DNA from: Ruminococcus sp. CAG:254
GTDB lineage: Bacteria > Bacillota > Clostridia > Oscillospirales > Ruminococcaceae
NCBI GenBank assembly: GCA_000433635.1
Contig: HF997942.1
Span: 1-33,023, forward strand
Reading direction: 5' to 3'
DNA length: 33,023 bases
Shown piece after piece: positions 14,852-22,849 of the stretch (position 1 is the first letter of the stretch; every line of letters begins with the position of its first letter). A model generated the notes under the pieces. It was not told the DNA's origin, did not search any database, and saw nothing but the letters and a program-made list of their open reading frames with translations. The translations under genes were made by a program, and so were the position numbers.

Positions 14852-15552
14852 GTTGATTCCTCCATTCGTTTTTCCAGCAGCATCCGAGCAATGAAAATAT
14901 CTTCGGGCGTGGTGATTTTCAGGTTGGTATAGTCGCCAATAGTCATGTAAACCTTGCAATTAATGGCTTCTGCAAGCTGGCAGTCATCTGTAAAATCAAG
15001 GTGGTGTTCCAGTGCAAAATCCACAGCTTCAAAGTAGATTCTCTTCTGGAAAACCTGTGGTGTCTGCGTGCTGTAAAGGTGTGGGCGGTAGGGGGTATCG
15101 ACAATCAGTCCATCATTGACCACTTTAATGGTATCTTTTACCGGAACGCCGAGCGTTGCACCGCCGAACACTTTCGCATCATGAATGACAGCGGCAATGT
15201 GTTCCGGCTTTACAAGCGGTCTTGCACCATCGTGAATGGCGAACAGTTTTGTTTCTTTTGAGGCAGCCCGAACACCGTTCAGGACACTTTCCTGTCGAGT
15301 TGCACCGCCGGGAACGATTGCAGAGCATTTTTTCAGCTGTAAGTCTGCAATGGTTTTTTGAATGGCATCGTGGTCACTGGGGCGAGCAACCACAATAAAT
15401 TCTGCAATGCGGTCGCAGTGTTCCATTGCCAGCATGGACATGCCAATGACGTTGGTTTGTCCGAGCGGCAGGAGAATTTTATTTTGTCCTTGCATACGGG
15501 TGGCATTTCCGGCACAAACGAGAATCCCGGACGTATCTGGTGAAGAAGTCAT
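14839..15552 (-). CDS. ispD: 2-C-methyl-D-erythritol 4-phosphate cytidylyltransferase
   Basis: IspD transfers CMP to methylerythritol 4-phosphate. 237 residues. The nucleotide-binding N-terminus is ILVCAGNATRMQGQNKILLP, a slightly divergent form of the AAGxGxRMGxxxxK loop. Later motifs include HDGARPLV, GVPVKDTIK, RTPQ-like YSTQTPQVF and FTDDCQLAE. ATG 15552 follows a purine-rich AAAGGACGGAG site; an upstream in-frame extension has no family similarity. It is the first gene of the ispD-ispF pair. Confidence 0.96.
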   Translation of the reverse strand: MTSSPDTSGILVCAGNATRMQGQNKILLPLGQTNVIGMSMLAMEHCDRIAEFIVVARPSDHDAIQKTIADLQLKKCSAIVPGGATRQESVLNGVRAASKETKLFAIHDGARPLVKPEHIAAVIHDAKVFGGATLGVPVKDTIKVVNDGLIVDTPYRPHLYSTQTPQVFQKRIYFEAVDFALEHHLDFTDDCQLAEAINCKVYMTIGDYTNLKITTPEDIFIARMLLEKRMEESTCTK

Positions 15553-15585
15553 GAAAACTCCGTCCTTTCTATCATAGATAAAATC

Positions 15586-15615
15586 AGTATAGCACGAAAA
15601 AGGGGGTTCGGTCAA
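15586..15615 (-). promoter_or_regulatory. Promoter of ispD-ispF
   Basis: Minus strand: TTGACC (15615-15610), an 18-bp spacer ending in TGC, and TATACT (15591-15586). It lies 33 bp before the ispD start and just beyond the last of three tandem terminators. Confidence 0.65.
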
Positions 15616-15645
15616 GTAAAAATCAAAGGTTGTTTTGGTTGCTAT

Positions 15646-15682
15646 AAAAAAGATGCAGAGAATCGTTTCCCCTGCATCTTTT
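15646..15682 (-). terminator. Tandem terminator 3 (after remnant A)
   Basis: GATGCAG (15652-15658) pairs with CTGCATC (15672-15678); the A-run at 15646-15651 gives the U-tract on the minus strand. It is one of three near-identical copies, each following a copy of the desulfurase 3' end. Confidence 0.8.
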
Positions 15683-15691
15683 CTGATATTC

Positions 15692-15821
15692 TCACAAATT
15701 CCGAATGGCATTGCCCAGTGCGACAACCTCTGGCAGCGTATTAAAAATAGAGGGTGCAAACCGCACCGTTCCGCCGTCTATCGTTCCGATTGCACGATGT
15801 GCCAGCGGTGTATCGTGCAGC
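15692..15821 (-). pseudogene. 3' remnant A of a cysteine desulfurase gene
   Basis: The minus strand encodes LHDTPLAHRAIGTIDGGTVR and on to FAPSIFNTLPEV and ALGNAIRNL-stop, the last 40-odd residues of the neighbouring desulfurase. Across the 38 codons from PLAHRA to the stop it differs from the intact gene at seven positions, all synonymous. Beyond that the catalytic Cys codon is replaced by Asp and similarity ends. It has no start and is a fragment, probably left by a deletion within tandem functional genes. Confidence 0.85.
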
Positions 15822-15826
15822 CTAAA

Positions 15827-15863
15827 TAAAAGGATGCAGAGAAACATTTTCCCTGCATCTTTC
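15827..15863 (-). terminator. Tandem terminator 2 (after remnant B)
   Basis: GATGCAG (15833-15839) pairs with CTGCATC (15853-15859), with an A-rich left flank serving as the U-tract on the minus strand. Confidence 0.75.
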
Positions 15864-15872
15864 CCTAGATTC

Positions 15873-15972
15873 TCACAAATTCCGGATAGCATTGCCCAGT
15901 ACAATAACCTCTGGCAGCGTATGAAAAATGGAGAGTGTACCGTGCAGCCTTGCCCGTAGACAAAAGCCTTTT
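15873..15972 (-). pseudogene. 3' remnant B of a cysteine desulfurase gene, with internal deletion
   Basis: The minus strand encodes KGFCLRARLHGTL joined to SIFHTLPEVIVLGNAIRNL-stop. Relative to the intact gene it lacks about 18 residues (the AHRAIGTIDGGTVRFAP region), the active-site Cys is Gly, and there are several amino-acid changes. It is more decayed than remnant A. The frame is preserved across the deletion, but there is no start or ribosome-binding site. Confidence 0.85.
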
Positions 15973-15977
15973 GTTAT

Positions 15978-16014
15978 AAAAAAGATGCAGAGAAGCGTTC
16001 CTCCTGCATCTTTC
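15978..16014 (-). terminator. Tandem terminator 1 (native end of cysteine desulfurase)
   Basis: GATGCAG (15984-15990) pairs with CTGCATC (16004-16010), with an A-run at 15978-15983. It starts about 10 bp after the desulfurase stop. Two further copies follow downstream, each with a gene remnant. Confidence 0.85.
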
Positions 16015-16023
16015 CCTAGATTT

Positions 16024-17145
16024 TCACAAATTCCGGATGGCATTGCCCAGTGCGACAACCTCCGGCAACGTGTTAAAAATAGAGGGTGCAAACCGCACTG
16101 TTCCGCCGTCTATCGTCCCAATTGCACGATGTGCCAGCGGTGCACAGTGCAGCCCAGCCCGTAGACAAAAGCCCTTTTGGTCGAGTAATTCTGCTGTTTC
16201 TTCAGAAGATAAATTTTGTATATTAAATGAAACAATGGGTGCATAAGCAGCCCCTGGCTGTCGGTAGACAGTCACCTGCGGCATGGTTTGCAGCATGGAT
16301 AATAACTTGTTGCAGCAGGCAGTTTCATGCTGGAAAATCGCAGCAGTTCCGGTTTTTTTGACAAAGGCAATTCCTGCCCGTAAAGACAGAATTCCAGCAA
16401 TATTCAGCGTTCCGCATTCCAGACGGTCAGGCAGAAAATCCGGCATTTCCAGTTTTGCAGAAAGGCTGCCCGTTCCGCCATATAACAATGGTTTAATGGG
16501 AAATTTGGTGTCAGTAATCAGCAAGCCTGTTCCGGTTGCACCATATAGTCCCTTGTGTCCGGCGGTGCAGAGGATATTGATTCCATCCGACATCTGTACC
16601 GGCAGCGTTCCGCAAGCCTGTGCACCATCGGCAATCATGCAAATATCATGCTCGTTACAGAGGGCAGCCAGTTCCCGATAGGGAAGAATCTGTCCTGTGA
16701 CATTGCTGGCAAGCGTGCAAATGATGGCTCTGGTATTGGGGCGAATGCGTGCCCGAAATGCAGCAATGGTTTCCTTGTCATCGACTGAAACCGGAGCAAT
16801 ACTGCACTGCACCCCTCGTTCTCGTACCATTGCTGCCACTGGACGCAATACGGCATTGTGTTCCAGATTGCTGATAATCACATGGTCGTTTGGCTGTACG
16901 ATGCCCTGAATGGCGAGGTTTAAAGCGTGCGTACAGTTCAGACAAAAGATGGTATTTTCCGGCTTTCCGCCGAAAAAGGCAGCAGCTTCTTCTCTTGCAG
17001 CAAAAACCTGTTCTGATGTGCGTTCCGTGAGCTGATGACCGCCTCGACCAGCGTTTCCGCCGTATTTCAGCATCGCCATTTCCATTGCCTGCCGAACAGA
17101 GCGTGGCTTTGGAAAGGTCGTTGCAGCGTTGTCAAAATTAATCAC
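16024..17145 (-). CDS. Cysteine desulfurase family protein (class V aminotransferase)
   Basis: A PLP-dependent enzyme expected to remove sulfur (or selenium) from cysteine (selenocysteine). 373 residues. It begins MINFDNAATTFPKP, with the PLP lysine in AGHKGLYG, a cofactor-contacting IADGAQACGT, and the catalytic cysteine in LRAGLHCAP near the C-terminus. This matches the family of about 375-residue Firmicutes desulfurases often linked to selenium or sulfur delivery, rather than IscS or SufS; no isc or suf scaffold gene is nearby. The start overlaps the stop of the small upstream gene (17142-17145, ATGA). Its 3' end is present in two extra partial copies downstream. Confidence 0.9.
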   Translation of the reverse strand: MINFDNAATTFPKPRSVRQAMEMAMLKYGGNAGRGGHQLTERTSEQVFAAREEAAAFFGGKPENTIFCLNCTHALNLAIQGIVQPNDHVIISNLEHNAVLRPVAAMVRERGVQCSIAPVSVDDKETIAAFRARIRPNTRAIICTLASNVTGQILPYRELAALCNEHDICMIADGAQACGTLPVQMSDGINILCTAGHKGLYGATGTGLLITDTKFPIKPLLYGGTGSLSAKLEMPDFLPDRLECGTLNIAGILSLRAGIAFVKKTGTAAIFQHETACCNKLLSMLQTMPQVTVYRQPGAAYAPIVSFNIQNLSSEETAELLDQKGFCLRAGLHCAPLAHRAIGTIDGGTVRFAPSIFNTLPEVVALGNAIRNL

Positions 17146-17372
17146 TGTGCATCACGCACATTCCGCAGAGATAAAAAGGGAATGTCGTTTTCCTTCAGCA
17201 GGTCTGCAATGGGTTTACAAGTCCCTTTTGTCTGCAATAAATAGCTGCATCCCTCCGGTGTGGCGTGTACTTGCCGCTGAATCCGGCAGGAATAGCCGTA
17301 TCGCTGCAAAATGGCTTGTGCCTTTCGGGCTTGGGTATCGGACTGCATGCCGACTTGACATTCCAACATCAT
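17142..17372 (-). CDS. Putative Se/S carrier-like protein (DUF3343 family)
   Basis: 76 residues. The pattern of an N-terminal strand, a helix with TQARKAQAILQRYGY, a central basic strand, then TPEGCSYLLQ and a C-terminal helix-strand (ADLLKENDIPFLSL) fits the DUF3343 family. Members are small proteins proposed to carry selenium or sulfur from cysteine desulfurases. Cys in PEGCSY would be the carrier residue. ATGA overlap with the desulfurase supports a shared task. Start is ATG 17372 or, with better spacing from GGGGGAG, 17369. The family call rests on pattern only. Confidence 0.6.
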   Translation of the reverse strand: MMLECQVGMQSDTQARKAQAILQRYGYSCRIQRQVHATPEGCSYLLQTKGTCKPIADLLKENDIPFLSLRNVRDAQ

Positions 17373-17467
17373 TCTCTCCCCCTTTCTTCTTTTCGGATAC
17401 TACTATTTTATGCGGAGATTGCAGAAACGTGCGGACGGGAATTTCCATGAAAATTTTGTGAAATCCC

Positions 17468-17496
17468 TTGCAATTCTGGCGGAAGCTTGTTACAAT
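17468..17496 (+). promoter_or_regulatory. Promoter of cdaA-cdaR
   Basis: TTGCAA (17468-17473), a 17-bp spacer ending in TGT, and TACAAT (17491-17496). The expected start near 17503 leaves a leader of about 140 nt that holds two hairpins. Confidence 0.7.
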
Positions 17497-17532
17497 AGAA
17501 ATAAAGAAAAAGAGAAAAAAGAATCCGAAACT

Positions 17533-17558
17533 AACCAAATGGAAACGAAAATTTGGTT
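17533..17558 (+). promoter_or_regulatory. cdaA leader hairpin 1
   Basis: AACCAAAT (17533-17540) pairs with ATTTGGTT (17551-17558) over a 10-nt loop. It lies in the untranslated leader of cdaA. Confidence 0.5.
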
Positions 17559-17579
17559 ACCGTTGGCGGAAATTGGAGG

Positions 17580-17600
17580 ATTCTGCAAGGCTTGCAGAAT
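17580..17600 (+). promoter_or_regulatory. cdaA leader hairpin 2
   Basis: ATTCTGCAAG and CTTGCAGAAT form a near-perfect 21-nt palindrome around one G. It sits between two purine-rich ribosome-binding-like tracts (GGAGG near 17575 and GGAGAAGGG near 17601). No T-tract follows, so a translational or RNA-stability element is more likely than a terminator. Confidence 0.5.
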
Positions 17601-17642
17601 GGAGAAGGGTGTGACAACAAACCAGTGAGATGGACAGAGTTG

Positions 17643-18527
17643 ATGACGTGGTGTCGGGATGCAATCAACAGTTTGTTCAGTATCCTGAAAACCACAGAAT
17701 TGGTGGATGTATTTGATATTTTGGTGCTTTCCTATTTGGTCTACTGGGTGATTAAATTGGTACGGGAAACTCGTGCCGGACAGTTGATGAAAGGCATTGT
17801 ACTATTATTTATTGCGTACATCATTGCAAAGTTTTTACAGATGAAAGTCGTTTCCTACCTGATGGAGCAGGCGTTCAGTATCGGCGTGATTGCCCTGATG
17901 ATTATGTTCCAGCCGGAACTGCGGCGAGCATTGGAAAAAGTGGGGAATAGTAAGTGGGGGCTGTCCTTTGGACTCTCTACGCCCACAGGAGATGCAGCCG
18001 TCTGGGGGACGGCAATTGAAGCGATTTGCGATGCCTGCGTGGAACTGTCTGCAACTTCCACCGGTGCATTGATTGTTGTCGAACGGCAGACACGTCTAGG
18101 CGAACAGATTGACAACGGAACAATTTTGAATGCAACGCCCAGCAAGGAATTATTCGGGAATATTTTTTACCCGAAAACGCCGCTGCATGACGGGGCAGTT
18201 ATTATGCGAGATGGCATGATTTTAGCAGCTGCCTGCTTCCTGCCGAAGCCGCAGAAAGAAGAACTTGTCAATAAAAAGTTGGGTTCTCGCCATCGGGCAG
18301 CCATCGGCATGAGTGAAAATTCAGATGCGATTGTCATCGTGGTATCGGAGGAAACCGGTTCAATTTCTGTTGCAGAAAATGGGCTGCTGAAAAGCGGATT
18401 TACACGGGAACAGCTGAAACAATTGCTGACAGACCGCCTGATTCAGACGGATACGGATTCTGCCATTCGGAAAGCTGCTCGGAAAATTCCGTTTATTAAA
18501 TCGAAAAAGGAGAAAGAGCAGCCATGA
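17643..18527 (+). CDS. cdaA: Diadenylate cyclase CdaA
   Basis: CdaA makes cyclic di-AMP from two ATP, controlling potassium, osmotic balance and wall homeostasis. 294 residues from ATG 17643. Three N-terminal membrane helices (about 20-40, 48-66 and 72-92) are followed by FQPELRRALEKVG and the DisA_N catalytic domain, with DGA at 183-185 (PLHDGAVI) and RHR at 216-218. The start matches the family's N-terminus. Longer TTG-initiated frames run through the leader hairpins and lack similarity. The ribosome-binding site is weak. It overlaps cdaR by ATGA. Confidence 0.94.
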   Translation: MTWCRDAINSLFSILKTTELVDVFDILVLSYLVYWVIKLVRETRAGQLMKGIVLLFIAYIIAKFLQMKVVSYLMEQAFSIGVIALMIMFQPELRRALEKVGNSKWGLSFGLSTPTGDAAVWGTAIEAICDACVELSATSTGALIVVERQTRLGEQIDNGTILNATPSKELFGNIFYPKTPLHDGAVIMRDGMILAAACFLPKPQKEELVNKKLGSRHRAAIGMSENSDAIVIVVSEETGSISVAENGLLKSGFTREQLKQLLTDRLIQTDTDSAIRKAARKIPFIKSKKEKEQP

Positions 18528-19915
18528 AGACAGCAAAGAATCCAGAAAAAAAACGGTTTCGCTTATTTTCCTATCTGTTCAATACCCGTATGGGAACGAT
18601 GATTTTTTCGATTATCACGGCAATTTTTCTTTGGTTTGCGATTTCCATCAACTTGTATCCGACCACACCCCGTACCATCTCTCACATTCCCTTGACGGTG
18701 GATATTGCGGGAACGGCAGCGGAACTCAATGGATACAGTGTGATTGATTACAGCGTGAAAGAAGTTACCGTGCAAATCGAGGGCAACCGTTCACAAGTCG
18801 GAAACTTAGATGCCAATGATATGATTGCAACGCCAGTCGTAGAAAATGTCACTTCTTCGGGCGTGAAAACATTGGACATCAGCGTTTCCAGCAAAGATGG
18901 CACACAGTTTACTGTGAAATCCATTTCGCCGAAATCTGTCAATGTGCGGTTTGATAAGATGGTCACGAAAAAGTATCCGATTCAAGGCGACATCGGAAAA
19001 ATCACCAGTTCCAGCACCTGTGTCATCAATACAGAAGATGTCAAGGTGACACCGAACGAAGTGGAAGTGACAGGGCCGGAAACCATTATGAATCGAATCA
19101 GCTATGCAGCAGCGGTGATTCCGAAAGAACGGGAACTTTCCGCAACAACGATTTTGACGACCGACCAGCTGGAATTCCGAGATGAAAACGATACACCAGT
19201 AGAAAGCACCTATTTGGAATATACACTTTCAAATTATGCGGTAGAAATTCCGGTGCAGTATACACAGACCTTGGATATTACATACCAGCTGCGAAATGTG
19301 CCGACAAACTTTGATGAAGCATACCTGCGGAGTTTGCTGAAACAGTCGGAAGACCATATTACGCTGGCAACTTCTGATGCCAATTTGGATGCGGAAACAG
19401 CGTTCAGCATTGGACAGATTTCACTTTCGGATATTGGAATTGGCTATTCTAAGGACTTTCCACTGGAAATTCCGGAGAACTATGAGAATCTTTCGGGCGT
19501 TACTTCTGTAAATCTGGCGTTGGATGCTTCGAATTTGGTAGAAAAAGAATTTGTTGTGACAGACATCAGCATTATGAACGCACCAACCACATATAATATG
19601 ACCGTAGACACCAGTCAGCTCACGGTAAAAATGATTGGACCAAAGAACCAGATTGAACATCTGTCTGCTGCGGATTTGACGGTAACCGTCAATCTGCTGG
19701 GTGCACCGCAGATGGAAGGCGAATCGGTTTCGTTCAGTTATACACCGACCATTTCTTGTGAAAAATGGGATCGGGTCTGGGCAGTCGGGGACTACACCAA
19801 CAAAGTCTATGTGAAAGGCGTGAAAGTCGATACGCCCGTTGTGACCACAACCGTTACAACACCGGAGCGTGTGACTGTTCATACAACTGAAACAACCACA
19901 ACGACTAAAAAATGA
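18524..19915 (+). CDS. cdaR: CdaA regulatory protein CdaR (YbbR-domain protein)
   Basis: CdaR is a membrane-anchored extracytoplasmic protein that modulates CdaA. 463 residues: a basic cytoplasmic N-terminus, one membrane helix at about 25-45 (TMIFSIITAIFLWFAISI), then several YbbR-type beta repeats recognisable by V.V.G......I motifs (for example VEVTGPETIMNRI and VKMIGPKNQIEHL). The last 30 residues are a Thr-rich tail ending TTTTTKK, unusual for CdaR but common in secreted proteins of this organism. glmM, often the third gene, is absent; a terminator follows. Confidence 0.9.
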   Translation: MKTAKNPEKKRFRLFSYLFNTRMGTMIFSIITAIFLWFAISINLYPTTPRTISHIPLTVDIAGTAAELNGYSVIDYSVKEVTVQIEGNRSQVGNLDANDMIATPVVENVTSSGVKTLDISVSSKDGTQFTVKSISPKSVNVRFDKMVTKKYPIQGDIGKITSSSTCVINTEDVKVTPNEVEVTGPETIMNRISYAAAVIPKERELSATTILTTDQLEFRDENDTPVESTYLEYTLSNYAVEIPVQYTQTLDITYQLRNVPTNFDEAYLRSLLKQSEDHITLATSDANLDAETAFSIGQISLSDIGIGYSKDFPLEIPENYENLSGVTSVNLALDASNLVEKEFVVTDISIMNAPTTYNMTVDTSQLTVKMIGPKNQIEHLSAADLTVTVNLLGAPQMEGESVSFSYTPTISCEKWDRVWAVGDYTNKVYVKGVKVDTPVVTTTVTTPERVTVHTTETTTTTKK

Positions 19916-19917
19916 AA

Positions 19918-19949
19918 CAAAACCGGGCAGCAATTGTTGTCCGGTTTTG
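19918..19949 (+). terminator. Terminator of cdaA-cdaR
   Basis: CAAAACCGG (19918-19926) pairs with CCGGTTTTG (19941-19949), directly after the cdaR stop. Confidence 0.8.
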
Positions 19950-20008
19950 TGAATTCTGTGCTGAAAACTGTATGTGATTTTCTACATCTTTCAATAATTT
20001 GTTCGAAA

Positions 20009-20027
20009 TTTGTGCAGATTGCACAAA
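20009..20027. promoter_or_regulatory. Palindrome upstream of the dockerin-protein gene
   Basis: TTTGTGCA-gat-TGCACAAA is a perfect 8-bp inverted repeat about 86 bp upstream of the predicted -10. It could be an operator or a small hairpin. Apart from this and the promoter I see nothing in 19950-20215. Confidence 0.35.
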
Positions 20028-20109
20028 AAACAGAATAGAAATTTCTACGCTGAAATGCCCCGTTCTCCTCCAATGTTAATAAAAAATCCACAATTAGAGC
20101 GGAATATCG

Positions 20110-20118
20110 TGTTATAAT
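20110..20118 (+). promoter_or_regulatory. Extended -10 promoter of the dockerin-protein gene
   Basis: TGT-TATAAT (20110-20118) is an extended -10. No good -35 hexamer is present at 17-18 bp (ACAATT at best), which suggests activator dependence or reliance on the extended -10. Confidence 0.5.
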
Positions 20119-20215
20119 AAGAACAGTTCGAAATGAAACGTTTATAACATAGGCATAAACCTGTTATGATTCAATGAGAAGCAAAAAAAAGAGTAGAGAA
20201 AGGATGATATCAATA

Positions 20216-22849
20216 ATGGTACATACTGTATGGAAAAAGCGTGCATTTGCTGCTGTGATGAGTGTGGCAATGCTCGGAACTTCAATGGCTGCAACCCCGA
20301 TCGTTTGGGCTGCTGGCACAACAACAGAAATACAGGTTGGTCAGGAACTTGCGATTTCCTCCAGCGAGTCAGAATCTTATACAGACGGCGGCGGAAACAA
20401 GCAGACAAGACCGGTCAATTGGAAGGAATGCCGCTATACTTCTTATTTGAAGGATGACGCTTATAAGAACTATAGCTCAAGCAATAAGATTACTTCGCTG
20501 CAGTTCAATTTCACTGCGAAAGAACAGATCAAGAAGTTCTCTTATTGGTTCGGCATCAATGTTACTTCTGCTTATGGAGACTGGTATTCTCCGGCAGAAG
20601 AAGCTATTGAAGGATATATTGATTATGGCACTTCGGAAAGCAGCGACTTCACCATTACCATTGACCTGAGCAAGGTAGAAGTAAACTACTACCAGTTGGA
20701 AAATTGGGCAGTGGGTCAGTGGTGGAACGAAGAAAAGCGGTTCGATATGCAGAACTGCTATGCAGAAACCGTATCCGGCAAGGAAGTTCCAGTTACATTG
20801 AAGAGTGTAACCGTGAACGGAACGGCAAAAGATATGATGGTTTCTACAGATCCGAACCCAAGCAATCCGGATAATCCAGACAATCCGGACAAGGAAGCAC
20901 AGTTCCCGAACACCGGTGAAGGCGGCTTCTATAGCAGTAAGAATGAACAGAGCAGTAACTACTCGTTTGTTGATAATAAGGATGGTACAGCAACTGTAAA
21001 ATCCACCATCACCAAGAAGCTGAACGCTGACGACCTGAAGAAGCTGGCACAGAAAGAATATGGAACAGATACCATTACCCTGACACCAAGCCCGAAGGGT
21101 GCGGACTACAGCGAAGATGGTTATTCTGACAAGTATGGCGATGAAAATTCCGAAGCAACCATTCGGAAGAACGGCGACCCGCTGAACAGCCATAAGTTCT
21201 CTTATGATGATTTCGGAATTGGTTCTGGTGATGAAACCACAAAGATTACACCGGAAGCTTTGACCGTTGTAATGCGTGCAAAGGATAACCAGAATGTAAC
21301 TCGGATTATGTACGGCGGCGGTCTGAATGTTGAAGCAGGCACTCCGGCAGATACCGAAAAGGCAAAGGCAAAGATTGGTAGAGATGAAGCCGGCAATGTA
21401 ACTGATGATTCTCTGGCAGGCTTTAAGAAAGATGGCAACGCTGGTTACTGGTACAATGATATCGGTGCAGATAGCTATGACGATGTTGCAAAGAACCTCG
21501 AAAATGTTGGTTACAAGGTTGGTTCTCCAGATACAGAAAATGGTCTGGTACAGATTCAGAACGGAAAAGACCTGAAAGAACAGAGCTTTGGCGACTATGT
21601 ACAGGTAACTTGGGACGTTCCGGAAGATGTGAAACAGTATGCAGATGCTGCTTCTGGCAAGACCATTTCGTTCCAGCTGTGGTACGGCGAAATCGAAGCA
21701 GAAGAATACACTCCGCTGGAATCTCTGGATATCGACAGTGCAATGCTGACTTATACTGAAGAATTGACCTTCCCGTATAAGAGCCAGACAAAAGAACTCA
21801 CCATTAACAAGGAACTGAAGACCGGTGATGACCCGTTGGAAATCCTGTATTCTGACCTCGGTATGACTTATGAAACGACTGCCGATGTTTATGCAATTGA
21901 ATTTACACTGGACAGCAAGGTCGATGCAAGACAGCTCGTATTAGGCAATGGTACTACTGTTGTTGACAAGGCAAGCGATTATTGGTATCAGGCTGGTTCT
22001 ATCGCATTGGTAAAATCCGATGATAAGAATCATGAATACACTTATATGTGGATTATGCCGGCGGACGTTGCAAATGTTACCCTTGGCGAAGATGGTACAA
22101 TTATGTCCCTCTTGAACAAGGTTAGCACCGAAAAGGAAGGCGACCACTTCTCATTGGCTCTGTATTATGCAGATAACAACGATGGCAAGGAAGTTACTTC
22201 TGTCAACCTCAAGAGCGTTTCCGCTTACTACGATACGGACAACAGAAAGAACACTGCAAAGGCTGATCTGTTTGAAAAGGATCTGAGCGTTAGCCCGAAG
22301 AACATTACAATGAAGGTTGGCGAAACCAAGAAGATTTCTACAAATGTTGACGGCTGCACCTTTACTTCTGAAGATCCGACCATTGCAACCGTTGATGAAA
22401 ATGGTAATGTTGTCGGTGTTGGTGCAGGAACAGTTGTCATCAATGTTGAAACACCGAAGGGTCAGAAGGATACCGTTACAGTAACTGTAAATCCGGCAGA
22501 CACAACTGCAACTACGACTACAACCACTACTACCACCACAACAACTACTAAGGCAACTACAACTACAACTACAACACAGGCAACCACCACAACTACAACC
22601 ACTACCACAAAGGCATTCAAGCCATACTATGGCGATGTCAACTTGGATGGTGTCGTAGACCTGCGTGATACCATTAAGCTGAACAAGTATCTGGCTGGTC
22701 AGGTAACACTGTCTGATGCAGCAATGATTAATGCAGATGTAACCGAAACATCCGGTGCTGTAGATGATAAGGATGCTACAAAGCTGATGAGATTCGTGCT
22801 GTTCCTCGTAACAGATTTGGGTCCTGGCACACCAGATTCAGCAAACTAA
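20216..22849 (+). CDS. Large secreted dockerin-bearing protein with Big2-like domain
   Basis: 877 residues from ATG 20216 (AAAGGA 11 nt upstream; in-frame ATGs at 20174 and 20204 only extend the signal peptide). A signal peptide ends near VWA (about 32). Residues about 35-215 form a Trp/Tyr-rich beta domain that could be a carbohydrate-binding module. An Asn/Pro/Asp linker follows, then a long acidic beta region I cannot assign. A bacterial Ig-like (Big2) domain lies at about 690-760 (SPKNITMKVGETKKIS and GVGAGTVVINV), then a poly-Thr linker (about 762-798) and a dockerin from 806 (GDVNLDGVVDLRDTIKLNKY). The second calcium loop carries a short insertion. No catalytic motif is recognised. It probably docks to a cohesin scaffold or surface protein. 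Confidence 0.85.
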   Translation: MVHTVWKKRAFAAVMSVAMLGTSMAATPIVWAAGTTTEIQVGQELAISSSESESYTDGGGNKQTRPVNWKECRYTSYLKDDAYKNYSSSNKITSLQFNFTAKEQIKKFSYWFGINVTSAYGDWYSPAEEAIEGYIDYGTSESSDFTITIDLSKVEVNYYQLENWAVGQWWNEEKRFDMQNCYAETVSGKEVPVTLKSVTVNGTAKDMMVSTDPNPSNPDNPDNPDKEAQFPNTGEGGFYSSKNEQSSNYSFVDNKDGTATVKSTITKKLNADDLKKLAQKEYGTDTITLTPSPKGADYSEDGYSDKYGDENSEATIRKNGDPLNSHKFSYDDFGIGSGDETTKITPEALTVVMRAKDNQNVTRIMYGGGLNVEAGTPADTEKAKAKIGRDEAGNVTDDSLAGFKKDGNAGYWYNDIGADSYDDVAKNLENVGYKVGSPDTENGLVQIQNGKDLKEQSFGDYVQVTWDVPEDVKQYADAASGKTISFQLWYGEIEAEEYTPLESLDIDSAMLTYTEELTFPYKSQTKELTINKELKTGDDPLEILYSDLGMTYETTADVYAIEFTLDSKVDARQLVLGNGTTVVDKASDYWYQAGSIALVKSDDKNHEYTYMWIMPADVANVTLGEDGTIMSLLNKVSTEKEGDHFSLALYYADNNDGKEVTSVNLKSVSAYYDTDNRKNTAKADLFEKDLSVSPKNITMKVGETKKISTNVDGCTFTSEDPTIATVDENGNVVGVGAGTVVINVETPKGQKDTVTVTVNPADTTATTTTTTTTTTTTTKATTTTTTTQATTTTTTTTTKAFKPYYGDVNLDGVVDLRDTIKLNKYLAGQVTLSDAAMINADVTETSGAVDDKDATKLMRFVLFLVTDLGPGTPDSAN

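Noticed and set aside
15646..16014. Regularly spaced repeated hairpins resembling a CRISPR array.
   Set aside because: Only three units, and the segments between the hairpins are copies of a gene end rather than unrelated spacers.
17456..17473. Rex-like TTGTGAAATCCCTTGCAA at the cdaA -35.
   Set aside because: The left half is perfect but the right half agrees at only 4 of 7 positions, and there is no functional reason to link it to NADH sensing.
17541..17628. 29-codon upstream reading frame in the cdaA leader.
   Set aside because: No ribosome-binding site before its ATG, and the sequence is better explained by the two hairpins.
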